Counted from the stretch's first letter, positions 1 to 13,119 are shown. The stretch is DNA of 64,000 nucleotides from Hybos culiciformis (GCA_964007475.1 OZ023273.1:115305812-115369811); one strand, 5' to 3'. The notes: generated by a model not told the origin, from the sequence alone. Numbers and translations are program-made.

Positions 1-1945
1 TTTAATTAAAAACAGAGCAATAGAGAAGAAAATGTATAAAGATATTTAAATGGTACATGTTATTTTAAAAAAAAGTTACTAAGAATTTTTTTATAAATTA
101 ATTTTAGATTATGTGTCTAAACTCTAAAGCCGCATCAATTTACAAATTTCTGATATTTTACGAAATATTTAAGGACAAACATCCCTTCTGTCAAATACAC
201 TGTCCTTAAAGTTAACTGTGTTTGCAACAAATTTTTTTCGGAATTTTCAAATTATATAAATTTGTTGTAACATTTTCTCGACCTTCTTGTTTTTTGTATA
301 ACAAATAATAATTCACAAATCCTCGGAAAACATATAATTATCACTTCAATCGTTTGCTATCGCCTGTTAATTGATAATAATTCTTTAAAGATGTTCTAGA
401 TTTTAATTAAAAGGACTCGTTCACGTACATTAGTACATAATCACTGTGTTTATTTGGACCATCGCTTCAAAATTTAATGAATTAAAATTCCTCCCTTTAA
501 CTTATCACCCCTTGAAAGTTTGTTTGAAAAAAAAGTCTATTTTACATATCATTTTCACTCAATAATAATTTGTATCATTAAAACAACCCACAACTGTTGA
601 ATCATCAAAAGAAATTAAAAGTGCCAAACGATTGTCAATTTTGCACTTTGTTTTTTAATTAAAAATTCATAAAGTTAGAAAAAAAAGTAATAATAAAAAC
701 AAAATAATAATAATGAATGTGATTTGAAGAGTACTTGTTTTGATATCTTTTTCTCTGACGCTTCAAGAGTTTACATAAAAAAAAAAAATTATATTTTATG
801 TAACACTGTTGTAATATTATGTACACTAATTGTGCATTTTATGTTTTTCTATGAGAGATTTTTTCAATTGTTTTTTTTTTTTATTCTTTCTGTATAATTT
901 AAGTGGGAATAAAAAATAATTTTGAATATTTAAAAATTGAATCTTTTTTTTGTGAAACGAGTATTATATGACGTCGGATACATAACTATTCAATTAAGGT
1001 AAACCTAATAATAATAATCATGCATTAATGCATTAATGCGTTTTAATCATCACTATTGACCTTTTGAGTCTATGCGAGGCCGACCAGATCGTCCAGCCAA
1101 TTAACCTAACGTACTTAAGCTTCTAATATAGCTTTTCAATATCTTGATCCACACATATTTACTTAGTAAACCAACCTACATTTTTCAACAACAATATTCG
1201 GCGTGTCATATTTTTATTTATTGTTTGCCTGAAATGATGGCAAAAAATTATAGTTAATCATGCCAACAACAGCTTCGATTATGTACATAATAATTGTTAA
1301 ATTTTTCACTTCTTTGAATAAACAATTTATTCTTTTTTTTTTTTTTTTCATCTCTATGGTCAAAAATTTTCAAGACTTAATATAATAAAGTGACAGATAA
1401 TTTTCTGTAATTTATTTTTTCATATAATTTTCATATGTGGTTTGTTATTAAAAATTTTAGCACTTCTTTTTATTAGTATGTTTAATTTAATTTTGCTGAG
1501 AATTTCTACAATTTTAGATTGTAGTATGATTAATCCTTTTGAATTTTTAAAATATCGTGTTAACATTAACCACATTTGTTTAAAATATTCGTGATATTTT
1601 TGTAATGTTTTTTTTTTTTAAATCAAAATAAAGAAATTATGAAAATAAGCATTTGTATTATAGCCAATTCCTCAATTTTTTGTTTGTATTCAAATTAGGG
1701 ACAACTTTCATTTATTTTATATATTTGCATTAACATTTGATTGAACGGACTTGATTGTTGTTCAAGATTATAGAATCCATACATCGAAATACGGTTCAAC
1801 GATGAAGAACGAACATAAGATAAAGCTATTGTTTTTCCATATAAGTGGTACATACATAACATATTTTGTAAAAATAATATTATAATCAATCCAAAAATCT
1901 TATCTCAAAAATAATTAATATTTGACGATCTCGTTATTTTTCACA
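1..1945. other. AT-rich intergenic DNA, no gene seen
   Basis: Only short, low-complexity open frames. A GC-richer patch at 1071-1100 (GAGGCCGACCAGATCGTCCA) and two and a half ATGCATTA units near 1020-1037 stand out but are not identified. Confidence 0.5.
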
Positions 1946-2173
1946 CGGTTTTCACGATCCAAGTACACTTTGTCCAAGTCGACTTGGACGTTCTTTTTGA
2001 TCGTGTAAACAGGTTGTCAAAGTTAACTTGGACAAAGTAGACACATCAAAGTTTAGTTGGACACTGCTCTACTTACTTTGATCAAAGTAGTGTATTTGTA
2101 AAAAAAAGTAACTTGGTCCAAGTGATTTTGATCAAAGAAACTTGGACAAAGTGTACTTGGATCGTGAAAACCG
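1946..2173. mobile_element. TIR element with repeated CTTTGTCCAAG-type motif
   Basis: The ends read CGGTTTTCACGATCCAAGTA and continue ACTTTGTCCAAG on both strands, a terminal inverted repeat of over 30 bp. Inside are further direct and inverted variants of the motif (ACTTGGACAAAG, TTTGATCAAAGTA, CTTGGTCCAAG). Non-coding and about 228 bp, so a nonautonomous DNA transposon; superfamily not assigned because no clear target duplication is visible. Confidence 0.75.
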
Positions 2174-5100
2174 GCCTTTATGGCAATAATGCAATTTTAA
2201 TCAAAAAGATTTCCAATTAATTGTAACTCAGAAAATATCTTTTTGAGCATGAAAATGTTTAAGTTTCTATGGTTTTTTATTACCCATATATAAATAACCT
2301 ATCTTTTTCGTTATATTTTTTCAACCGATTTACGTATTGAAAATAAATCAGAGTTATATTTGCACCAAAATACCCAACATTCGTGCTAAATTTGTATTTT
2401 TTTTTTAATTTCACTTAAAAAAAAATAACTTTTCAGTCGTGGGAATTTCATTTACAAGCTTTAAGCAAAAACTGCACGAAATCTTGTGGCTAAACTCAAA
2501 TTACCAAAAAAAAAGACATTATTGATTGCTGGCAAATTTGTGGTAATTTAATACCCTTAGTTCGTTTTTCTTAAAAATAAAATTAATTATGTGAAAACAA
2601 TTTAACACTTTTTGTCTGACTAAACATAATTAATGTTATGTTTTTGGATTTATTTAATATAACAAAATAGTTGTAATAAAATCTACTTTGTAACACTTAC
2701 ATACATTATAAATGTAAAAAAAAAAATAGATTGTTATTTTATTGATTTAAAAGTTTAATTACTTAATATTGACAATAAAGAACATTTAATAAGGGACCTT
2801 CTATAGTTACAAAAAAATCTAATTCAAAACTTAATCATAGAAAGTTAAAATAAATTTCAATGTTTTTTGCTTTATTTAAAAATAAGAAAATCAATAAAAC
2901 TGACCGACGGTGACTGTTAAGATTTTATGTTTTTTATGATGTTAGTTTGCTAGTTTTGCTAGGCTGTTATGTTTTCTGTGTTTTTAGAAAACATAAACAA
3001 AATTCTGCAGATACTTTCTTGAAGAATAAAGAATTTAATTTTCTCGATAAAATAAAAGTAATATATACTTAATTTTTAGTTTTGTGTCTTATTTACAAAA
3101 TATATTTTGTAGACTAATAATTGTTGGAAAAGATATATGTATTGAACAACAAAATCTAAAACTTATGATCTCAAAAACCACCAATCAATGAAAAATGAAG
3201 CCACCAATCAATGAAAAATGAAGACGGTTCAAAATAATTCTAATCGAGATTAAAATCCAACCTCATTTAAGTTGTTGGTACCTTAAAAATAATACTGATT
3301 TTTTTCTCGTAATGAAACGAAAAATTAAATATTTCAAAATATTACGAAAACATCATATTTTTTCATTTTTAATCATTTCTTAACAAATAAAGAATTAAAT
3401 TATAAAAATAAAAAAAAAAAAAAAGTTACGAAAATTTCTCAATGAATCTCATATTTTGCTGTGGAAACACTTCTGCAACGAAAGTTAAAAAAGCATAAAT
3501 TATAAGATTATCATTAAACAACATGAATAAAGTTTTTTTTTTTGCTTTTCCTCATTTTCTTACAGAAAAAAAAAGTCATATTTTAAGACTTTAAATTTTG
3601 AAAAAGTTATATTTACGTTTTAAATTAGTTAAAAAATATTAAGTTTTTTTTTATGTGAATATGCGCAAATTTATGCAATGCATCAAATTCTGATTACAAA
3701 GTCTATCCTTATTGAAAATTATTTTGCAGTTAGTATGTACACATTATGACATAAAATTTTTCGCATTTACTTAAAGTCAACTTTTAATACCTAAACGCAA
3801 TATTGTTTTTGAAGTGTTGTAAAATAATTTGAAAGATTTTAAATGTAAACTAAAATTTATACATAATCAAAAATTGATGAAATTTTTAGTTTTTAAATTT
3901 ATTTAATTAATTCAATTTAGTTTTGATATTTTCAATACATAATTATGGATATTTTTTTTTACTCTAATGAATGAAAATCAAGATTATGTCTAGTGACATC
4001 ATATGTCAGCGTTAAATGAAATTGGAAAAAAAACAAAATATTTTGTTGTCCAATCTTCTCAATTTCTCTTTAATAATCAGATATCTTTATAAGATTAAGT
4101 ATAAATTGATAAATTTTAAAACTAAGAACTTGTTTTTCTCAATTGCAGATTTCAATTAAGTAAGAAGGAAAAAAAAACTAAACTAAAAATTTTAAAACTG
4201 TTAAGTACGGAAGCATATTCTGCATGTCATCATTACAATCAAAAAACTAAAAGAAGGAAAAAAAAAAACTACAACAGGATTCTTTTTTGGTGGGTGCTAA
4301 ATCCGTTCCAAATTCTTTGCCCTGAAAAAGAATATTTTTTTTTTTCTCGTGAAAGGAAGAAAATATTTTATAAGAAATGATAATTGCTTCCAACTTCAAC
4401 AATAAGAAATTCATTTGGCGGTAAAAACTAAATGAACTAAATGAATGAAATAATTTTTTTTGCTCATGTTCTTTTTCATTTATGCTCTAAAATTATTTTC
4501 ATTTTTAAATTTGATCCAAGGATTAAAGGTGATGGGTTCAGTATTTAAATGTATTTAGAATAAAGTTTCAAAGATAAAAAACCTAAAATTAGAGTTGAAA
4601 AATTATAATCAAAACTAAGAATGTTTAAGAAAAAAGATTCTCTAAATCTGTCGGGCTTCATTATTTTATGGGACATTTGATTCATAATTATTTTTTTGAG
4701 TTGAGTAAATAAAAACTGAGCTCTATGCTCTTAGCTCTACAGTATAAATCTTATTAGCTTAAATTTACTATAAGTTTTGTTCAATCAAATTTAAAATTGA
4801 TTTAATTTCCAATTTTTACTACGTTGGCTGCAGTGGGCCGTCCCGTCGTGGCATAAATAATGGTATATTCATTATTTTTTATTTTATCGCAAATTTTACT
4901 GTGATTAAAATTAAAATTTGTTTTTATAGTCGTATGGAAATAAAGTTATAAATTTGAAAATGAGCCCATTAAAGTACCTACCTATTTTGTATATACCTTT
5001 CTAATATAGAAAGAAAACAATTATTATGTGGATGTTAAGTCACAATTTATTTATCAAATATTTTAAAACTCGAAAATATTTCTAGTTTAACAAGGAAGAG

Positions 5101-6813
5101 TTATGTTTATAAATTTGAAGAAACTTAAATTATGAAACTTTTATTTAAAAAAAAAGGTGTATACCAACATAGCGAAAAATGTCTGCATATTATTTTTTTT
5201 TTTTAATAAAAGATTATTATGGCATTGAATTATAAAATTACCACAAAAGGCAGTAGTTTTTGAATATTTTTTTGTATATGAGAAATATGTGCAAAAACAT
5301 AACTTTTGATATTTTCAAAAAGACAGTCTTGTGATGTTTTGATAAATAGTTTTTTTTTTTTTGTATTTAATTCTTTGATAAGTAAAGCTTAAAATCTTAA
5401 ATGTTAATTACATAATTTGCATAATACAGGAAATTGACATTTAAGAATAAAAAAAATATGCAAGTATTAATTAAAGAAAATATTTAGGAAGGTACGTACA
5501 TACACGTGTACTTATGTATATATATTAAAATTGGGGTTGTTAATTTTTTTTTTTGTTTAGAAAAAAGATTGATGTGATTTTGAGGTTGAGGTCACAAATT
5601 CACTAATGAACTCATTCTTTTTAGAATACAATTACATGCATAGAAATAATATGGAAATATTCGTCAATTTAAGTTTTAAATTACATAATAATATTCTTCA
5701 TTAGTTATTTTATTAGATTGGTATCTTATATGTTTCAAATCTGAGCAGAGATCTATTTGCATTGATTTTATATTTCGAATTCCTTTTACCTTATAATATA
5801 TTGTTGTATCAAGGCCAAGGGGCCAAATATATTATTTTTTTAGATTTATGAAAATACCATCAACATTAATATTACACTATATTTAATATCTCATTCTATT
5901 GCTGCTCCTCGATATTCTTTTCCAATTTAATTAATACCGGGAAAAATTGCAGGAAAACCCGAAATAAAATGTCAATATGAAGAAACTAATAAAATTTGGT
6001 TACAACAAAAAAAAAATGAAAATTTCAAAATCATAATTAGAATTAGAATAATAATAATAATACTCACCAAGAAAAGCGTATATTTTGTAGGTATACATTT
6101 ATATGTAATTAATTTTGAAAGAAACTACTATATAAAAAAAACTTCTCAAGTAAATAAAAAATATTGTTTTTTTTTTTTTTTAAATAAATTTATCATTTTA
6201 TATATATTTACAAAATAACTGAAATATTTTTTGTTTTTTAATTTTTAATTTTTATACTTAATTCTTTTTTCTTTTTTTTTTTTTGTTGTCTGTTCATTTT
6301 AGAATTAAAACAAAAAATAAAATAATGTAATTTTTTTTTTTTCAATAATTATTAATTAATAATAATAATAATAAAATAAAAAAAATTTCAAATAAAAATC
6401 CTAAATACTTAAATTGAAATCAACAAAAATTAATTAAAATAATTTTAATTTTCTTTTATAATATTATTTAAATCTTAAATATTCTAATAAATTCTTTTTT
6501 AATATATATTAATTAAAAATTAAAATAAAGATTAAATATGAATTTAATTTATAATAATCTCAAAATTTATCGGAAAATAATTAAACAAAAATTAATTATT
6601 TACAGCAAAAAAAAAAAAAAATAGAAAAGAAAGTTCTATTTTTTTTGTTTTTAATTTTTATTTTTTTTTTAAATTAAGAATTTTAAGTTGAAGAAATTGC
6701 ATTGAGTAAAAAAAATTCACATTTTTAATATAAAAATTTATAATAAAAATAAAAATTCAAAAAAATACAATTCTAAGTTTTTAATTATTTAATTATTCTG
6801 CGAATTAAAATAT
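2174..6813. other. AT-rich intergenic DNA, no gene seen
   Basis: Dominated by A and T runs. The only compositional outlier is near 4821-4853 (GTTGGCTGCAGTGGGCCGTC), of unknown origin. The 23-bp tandem duplication at 3178-3223 lies here. Confidence 0.5.
3178..3223. repeat. Perfect 23-bp tandem duplication
   Basis: The unit starting CCACCAATCAATGAAAAATG occurs twice without a mismatch at 3178-3200 and 3201-3223. Probably a recent local slippage product. Confidence 0.9.
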
Positions 6814-7069
6814 TATATCGTCGGCTGAGAAATGAAACAATGTATAATGAAAAGTATTTTGAAGAGTAATTTGAGTTAAAGATTTGAAAATTAAAAAAAC
6901 ATATGCAAAATATCAAGTAACGTAAAATTTTCATCTAAAAAACACATTTTAATCAACATTAAGAATATTTCAAAATAGTTGTACTCGAGTACAAGGAATC
7001 GAATGGTCCTATTGTCAAATAATGACGTATAAATGTCATACGTTGTTTCATTTCTAAGCAGACGATATA
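6814..7069. mobile_element. Short TIR (MITE-like) element
   Basis: The ends are imperfect inverted repeats of about 28 bp: ATATCGTCGGCTGAGAAATG then AAACAATG on the left, and on the opposite strand of the right end ATATCGTCTGCTTAGAAATG then AAACAACG. About 25 of 28 positions match. Length is about 256 bp with no coding sequence. TA lies at both borders. Confidence 0.75.
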
Positions 7070-10000
7070 TAGTTTTAAGAGTCTTTCTGCTATCTGATGA
7101 AAATAAATCTAAGCAAAATTTAGAACTTTAACATTATTCTCTCAATTAAAATAATTTATTTTCATAATTTTTGTTAAGATAAAATTAAAATGATGTAAAA
7201 AAAATATATAATTAAAATTATCTGATTTTTTGCATGTTAATAAGAACGAAAGTAAAAAGATTTTCATACCTACATAATATAAAAAAAGGACTAATAAATT
7301 TTAATGTTGTTACGACAATCTGTCAAATTTTGATACAAAAAAAAAAATGAATGTAATAATTTTTCTCAATGCATAATTCAGTTTTCAATTATATAAAAAA
7401 AAAAAAAAAAAAACATAATATGATTTAGTTCTTGCGATAAGAATTTTTTCAATATATAATAGATAATTTTAATAATAATAATAATAATTTAATATTTTTT
7501 TTTTCATTATTATTTCTTCTTCTTTTTTTTATAATAATTTAATAATTATAATAATAATAATAATAGTTCTAAAATCTCTCAGTTTTTTGATTTAATTACT
7601 ATTTTTTTTTATTTTTAATTTTTTTTGTGATTCAATTTTATGTTTTTAATAAATTTTCTTTGTGTGTACCTTAATTTTTAAATTTATTTTTTTTTTATTA
7701 TTATTACAATAATATTAAAATTAATTTTTCTGTTTTAATTAGATTTTATTTATATATATAGATTTATTCTTTAAAATAATAACGCATTATTTTTTTTTAT
7801 AGAGAAGTGAAATTAAAAAAAGAGATCTTCTCTTTAAAAAAAAAAAAAATTTTAATTAAAATTTTACGTTTTTTTTTTTTTTTTATTCTATAAATTACTT
7901 AAAAAGATTTTCTTGTTTTACTAAATTTGTGATACTTTGTTGTTTAAAATCTAAGATTTATTTATTTATTTTTTTTTAATTTTTTTTGTTTTGTTTTTTT
8001 TTTTTTTTTATATATTTTAAAAGAGATTTTCCTAAATTTTTTAATTATATATAAAAAAAAAATAAAAAAAATTAAAGAAAAGTAATCTGATGTGTGAAAA
8101 AAAATTATCACATTACATGTATTCTCAAATATGTCAGAATCAATTTAGCAGTATACTTACTATATTATATAAAAAAAGAATAATATTTGAAATTATTGTA
8201 TCTTGAGAAAAGGATGTTTGGCAAAAAAGATAATAAAATTGAGCCCGCAATATAATGTTGTTAGTTAATAAAAATTTTACGGCTGAATTGCCGATTCATA
8301 AGTAAAACTGAATTGATTGCTATGTAATCATAAAGTTACACCTTTTTCACTAGTTATTAATCAATTTAAAAATGTTCTACATTTATTTTGATAAAGAAAT
8401 ACAAAATTTTTGTTTCATTATTTAGTGAATTTTTAGTTCAGTTTTATTAAATTCATTTGTTGTAACTTTTCTTTTTAGCTTCAAATAAATTGTTTTATTT
8501 TTAATTCTATTTGTTTTAAGCTTAACTAAGGTTTTGCGCAAATGAAATTCATTAAAATTATAATTGTAAAAATTGAGAGAAATATATGATAAACTGGAAC
8601 TACCGCGCTGTTATTTTCTCAGATTGCGTTTGTTACTATAAATTCTGACCCCCAGATCAGAATATCTTTTCTTTTAATTTTTGTTTTTTTTTTTTGTTAT
8701 AATGAAAATGAATTATCCTCCAATTTATTTACAATAAAATAAAAAATTAAATTAATGAATACTTGTTTTTTTTTTTTATATATTTTCTCTGTTAATAATT
8801 TTTCATTTTAAATTTTCATTATCAAAGAAAATAATTAAAATATTTGATTCGAAAATTTTAATACAATAATTATTAAAAATAAGTAAAAGCTATAATTTTA
8901 TTTACATTATTTTTTTTTACAAAAATTCTTTACTTGTTTGAAGAATAAAAAAAGGATTGATAATAAAAAAAGGATTGAATTTTTTGTTATTTGACACTCT
9001 TCATTGGCATCATCTTTATCATCAATATTTCAAGTACACCCAAACAGGGCAAAATTAATAAAAAAAATTTTTTAAATTAATTAGAAGAGGAAAGTTAAGA
9101 TTTATCTTAAACCCGACGGAAACCTAGAATCAAATTTTTATGATTCAAGATTTTGAATTTCTTAAATTAATAAAATCAATGAATTCTTGTAGATAATAGT
9201 AGTCATATTTCTTATTCAGAATTAAAAAAATTTTCATTAGAAAAATAAATGTGTGATTTACATAAAATACTTTTTTCTTTTTTAATAAATAGAAAATGTT
9301 AATATTTAGAATTATTAAATCTCCAGTAATAAATACGTTTTAAAAAAAAACTATAAAATGATAAAATGATAAAATGATTGTATATACAGCCCTTAATTTC
9401 TAACCAAAATATTTATTGAAAATCATACTTTAATACGATCTTAGAGTATTTTGTTATATCTATTAAAAAAAAATTTCAATCAAACGAAGCGCATCTTATT
9501 TGACAAAATTAATCAATTAATTTTTGTTTACGTGCTTATGTACATAGTTTTTCATATTTTCTGGTAATTTTTTTTTTTACTTAATTAGTTGTATATTCAT
9601 CTGATGAATTTTGAATATACAACTTCTTTTCATTATTAAATATTTAAAAATTTTTTTTAATGTTTTCTTAACGATCTCAACTTTTTGAAGTTAACGAAAA
9701 ATAATATTTGGAATATAAATCACTAGCAAAAAATGTCGATAGACTTTGAAACAAATTAACTATGTCTGTTTAGAATTTAAGAAGCAAAGCTACCACACAT
9801 TTTGAATTGAAGAATAAAATAAATTGGTTGAAATCTTAATATAATCAAAAGAAAAATTTACTTGACTTTTTACTAAGCACCAAAATTAATTCTTGCACTT
9901 GATTTTTAAAAAAGAGAGTAATTTTTTTCCTTCAACTTTCATAAGGAATATATTTTATCATTTAACAGGTATCTAAGAATAATTGAAACTCTATATTTAG

Positions 10001-10665
10001 GTGTAACTACAGTCTCAAAATTTTACTAAAAATTTAATTTTTTTTCCATTTTCGAAGAAAAAAGATTTTAAGGTTTTAAAAATTAAGATTAATAACTTGT
10101 TTCTTAAAATTTGCAGATATTTTATTTTTAGCTGCTCAATTAAGAAAATATATTTTCGTTACCTGTTTAGAAGAACCACAAAAAAACTAACAATAATAAA
10201 CAAAAATTGAAAAAGGAAAATTAAAAATGACGGCTCTAAGTCATAAATTTTGTAATCTAAAAAGTACATATATTTCCTTGAAATTAACAGTTCTAAGAAA
10301 GTATAGTGATTTATTACAGGAATTTATGATCTAAAACTATGTGGGAAGCTATAACTATTACCAAGAATAATATATAAGCAAAAAGAGTTGTTTTATGTGA
10401 TCGCTCCGTTTTTTCTGCTTTTGCGTTCACAATAAACGAAATTTTAATAAAACAGAAATTCTCAATTAAGGAAGAAATTTTTTTTATTGAAATATAATAC
10501 CCGACGGCTTGCAAGCAGATATTCCAAAAATTAATTAGCAAAAATAAAAACATATTTATAGTTATCAAACTATTATTTAAATTGAAGCTTTGATAAAAGT
10601 TGTTGATAAACATTAAAATATTTATAAAATTTTTATTCAAAACTTAATTATACGACAATTTATCA
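7070..10665. other. AT-rich intergenic DNA downstream of SoxN
   Basis: The part at 7.4-8.1 kb is almost pure A/T with (AAT)n tracts. A three-fold ATAAAATG-type repeat lies near 9354-9376. No gene was recognised. Confidence 0.5.
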
Positions 10666-10671
10666 TTTATT
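10666..10671 (-). terminator. Candidate poly(A) signal AATAAA for SoxN
   Basis: This is the first canonical AATAAA found on the minus strand downstream of the extension stop at 11179. It would give a 3' UTR of about 0.5 kb past the TAA, or about 0.9 kb past the TGA. A second AATAAA lies at 10637-10632. In such AT-rich DNA the motif alone is weak evidence. Confidence 0.35.
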
Positions 10672-11178
10672 GGTGTAGTAATTTTTTTTGATTCCATTAA
10701 ATAGAATTGAAAAAAAAAAAATAATAATAATGATATTATAAACCAAGGTGAACGGAAGGAAAAATAAAAACATCTGGAAAAATAGTATCTGATGTCAGAA
10801 TATGAAATATTAAGTAATTTTTTAAGTCACCTAAATTTAAATTTGAAATTAAAAAATTTGCATGAATTATTTTAGAAATTTTAGAAAATTTAATGATCGA
10901 GCATAATTTACAAATATTCTGTGTAGTAATTAATGTATAAGAAAACATCTCCAAAATCGTAGTAAAATATGATTTAGTTTTTAATTTGCTGATTTCTTCT
11001 TTGTTAAACGAAATTCATAAAATATTTTGAGGCTAATTTGAAATATGCGAGCAATTTACATAACATTTTTTTTAAATCGATATTCTGATGTCTATAATTT
11101 AAAATTTTAAGTAAAGAATTTCAAAATTGATTTAAAAGTAAAATTTGTTTGTGCAAAAAATAAAAAGTTTAAAATAAT

Positions 11179-11595
11179 TTACAAAGTTGAAATGTCCATG
11201 AGTCCAGATGCAGCTACCGTCGCTGAATCATGATGATGATGATGATGATGTATGCTGCCAACACCTAAATCAATAGCCGTCGGTTGTAAACAATGTGTTG
11301 CTGCAACTGCCAATGATGATGGCAAGACATTTAAATAATGTGCTGAATGTAATGGTGCGGCTGTAACAGTTGCTGATAAAGATGAACTCGAAATTGGTGA
11401 ATCACGGCCAATAACATAAGAATTAGCTAGTAAGAGATTGGTACCGGAGCTATTGTCATTACTACTATTATTACCATTCAAATGATGATCTAAATGTAGG
11501 TGATGTGATGATGGTGGCGATGATGATGACGTAGAAATGCCTCCGTTTCCTCCTAACGTACTACTAGAATTTTGGCCATATGTTGTAACCATTTC
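11179..11595 (-). CDS. SoxN: In-frame 138-codon extension after the SoxN TGA (candidate stop-codon readthrough)
   Basis: After the TGA comes GAA, then ATG, in the same frame as SoxN, and the frame runs 138 codons to a TAA at 11181-11179. The predicted peptide is rich in Ser, His, Asn, Thr and Ala. It has a run of seven His, a poly-Ser/Pro stretch and a hydrophobic segment near LNVLPSSLAVAATHCLQP. Base composition is clearly higher in GC than the A/T-rich 3' flank, and coding character ends abruptly at the TAA. No domain is recognised. Readthrough C-terminal extensions of low complexity are documented for many insect transcription factors (established knowledge). The TGA is followed by G, not the most permissive C. 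Alternatives are a spliced form that removes the TGA in frame, a separately translated downstream ORF starting at ATG 11592, or a base error at the stop. Confidence 0.7.
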   Translation of the reverse strand, partial: EMVTTYGQNSSSTLGGNGGISTSSSSPPSSHHLHLDHHLNGNNSSNDNSSGTNLLLANSYVIGRDSPISSSSLSATVTAAPLHSAHYLNVLPSSLAVAATHCLQPTAIDLGVGSIHHHHHHHDSATVAASGLMDISTL

Positions 11596-11610
11596 TCACA
11601 TATGGGCCAA
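11572..11610 (-). promoter_or_regulatory. Inverted repeat bracketing the SoxN TGA (possible RNA stem-loop)
   Basis: On the minus strand TTGGCCCATATG (11610-11599) lies just before the TGA, and CATATGGCCAA (11582-11572) follows it. They pair over 11 bp with one bulged C. The predicted loop is about 16 nt and begins with the stop codon itself. The pairing is seen in the sequence; a role in termination or readthrough is inference. A ribosome decoding the stop would already have melted the 5' arm, so the structure may matter at another step, or be chance. Confidence 0.35.
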
Positions 11611-13119
11611 TGGTGCCATACTACGCATAGATTGTTGCTGTAGATCTGGCGACACTGAATTTTGATAGTGCATTAAATTTCTTTGATGATGTTCTGCTGC
11701 GGCAGCAGCTGCAACTTGCATACCATCAGGTATGTGGTACATATTCATTAAATGATTTAATTCTCCGTTACTTGAACCGGTCCCCGTAGATTGAATATAT
11801 TCTCGTTTCATAATTATATTATTATTATTTGAGGCTACAGAACTTTGTAACGGACCTGGAGAATGAGGCTCTGATTTAACACTTGAATCGCTAGGACTAT
11901 GACTTTGGCAGGATAATTGTGAACCAGGTTGACCACTGGGCAAACCGTAAGGAGAACCGGGCTGTTGATGCTGCTGTTGCTGTTGTTGTATACTATTACT
12001 GTATGGTGAGGATGGTTGTTGTAAACTGCTGCCATATGGCGAAGTTTGACCTCCCGAAACCGTTCCATACATTCCATAACCGGCAGCATTCATGTATGAA
12101 TTAAGTGATCCTTGATGCATTTGACCCATATCATATCTGTGGTAATTTCCCATATAAGCAGTATGTTGATTCTGATAAGCGGCAGCTGGATCGTGCATCA
12201 TATAGCCATTTGGCATGTAGCCATTTGGTGTCATTTGATACATATCACGATTCACTGATTGAGCTGCCGATAATGAAGCTGAAGATGAGCTTCTTACACC
12301 ACCACCGTTACCAGTCGTTGGATCTGCGTTTGGATTAGAAGCACCGCCACCAGCCATAATCGAACCTAACGGATATTTCTCCTTATTTTTTGTTAAAGTT
12401 TTTGTTTTACGGCGCGGTCTGTATTTATAATCGGGATGTTCTTTCATGTGAACTGCTCTCAAACGTTTCGCTTCATCAATGAATGGCCTTTTCTCTGCTT
12501 CCGATAAATCCTTCCATTGTGCACCTAAACGTTTTGAAATTTCTGAATTATGCATTTTAGGATTATCTGATGCCATTTTTCGTCGTTGACCTCGCGACCA
12601 TACCATGAATGCATTCATTGGTCGTTTAACTCGATCTAAATTTTGATTTTTATTTGCAATGCTATTATTATTGTTATTATTTACATTGCCTAACGACATT
12701 CCACCACCGCCACCGTGATGATGTTGACTACTTGGTGAAGTCATATGATGACCACCGACAATTTGTGTTTGCTGTTGTGGACTCAGTGATGAACTATGAT
12801 GATGTGATGATAACGGTGATGATTGATGCATACCATTGGATGAACCATTTGAGCTAAGTGAACCATTGCTGGTCAACGATGAATTACCTAATTGTGTTTG
12901 ACCATTTTGCTGATGTTGTTGACTGATATGTTGTTGGGTTGACATATTGTGATGCTGATTCAAGGTATGATGATGATGTGATTGACCTAAATTCATCATA
13001 CCTAATGGTCCCAATGCACTGTACGGTGATGCAGCGTGCCCATGTAAAGCTGATGCATGATGTGGTGGCATTGTAGCATGTAATATGCCACCTTTCATAT
13101 CTGCTTCCATCGTTAACAT
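11596..13119 (-). CDS. SoxN: SoxB1-group HMG-box transcription factor, SoxNeuro-like, main ORF to first stop (507 aa)
   Basis: A DNA-binding regulator expected to act in the nucleus; in insects SoxN works in neuroectoderm and epidermal patterning (family knowledge). The HMG box spans about residues 162-240, with RPMNAFMVW at 166-174 and the basic tail YRPRRKTKT at 233-241. The N-terminus MLTMEADMK resembles the MYxMMETxLK start of vertebrate Sox2/Sox3, which supports the ATG at 13119. Residues 45-160 are low-complexity His, Gln, Ser and Asn. Further on are GYMPNGYMM (300-308), a Gln tract near 378-387, a SUMO-type VKSEP at 414-418, IMKRE at 437-440 and an Ala run near 470-475. The C-terminus MAPLAHM resembles the PLSHM end of vertebrate SoxB1, so the TGA at 11598-11596 looks like the ancestral stop. 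The whole 507-codon frame lies in one exon. SoxN is preferred over Dichaete or Sox21 because of the box sequence and both termini. Antisense ORFs over this gene are shadows. Confidence 0.95.
   Translation of the reverse strand: MLTMEADMKGGILHATMPPHHASALHGHAASPYSALGPLGMMNLGQSHHHHTLNQHHNMSTQQHISQQHQQNGQTQLGNSSLTSNGSLSSNGSSNGMHQSSPLSSHHHSSSLSPQQQTQIVGGHHMTSPSSQHHHGGGGGMSLGNVNNNNNNSIANKNQNLDRVKRPMNAFMVWSRGQRRKMASDNPKMHNSEISKRLGAQWKDLSEAEKRPFIDEAKRLRAVHMKEHPDYKYRPRRKTKTLTKNKEKYPLGSIMAGGGASNPNADPTTGNGGGVRSSSSASLSAAQSVNRDMYQMTPNGYMPNGYMMHDPAAAYQNQHTAYMGNYHRYDMGQMHQGSLNSYMNAAGYGMYGTVSGGQTSPYGSSLQQPSSPYSNSIQQQQQQHQQPGSPYGLPSGQPGSQLSCQSHSPSDSSVKSEPHSPGPLQSSVASNNNNIIMKREYIQSTGTGSSNGELNHLMNMYHIPDGMQVAAAAAAEHHQRNLMHYQNSVSPDLQQQSMRSMAPLAHM

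Noticed and set aside
11490..11599. Intron removing the SoxN TGA, using GTGAGA at 11599
   Set aside because: The nearest in-frame acceptor would give an intron of only about 36 nt, too short for normal splicing, and the next plausible acceptor (11490) shifts the frame. Kept only as an alternative to readthrough.
11835..12857. ORFs of 61-84 codons overlapping SoxN in other frames or on the plus strand
   Set aside because: They are shadows of the His/Gln/Ser codon repeats of SoxN and show no recognisable protein features.
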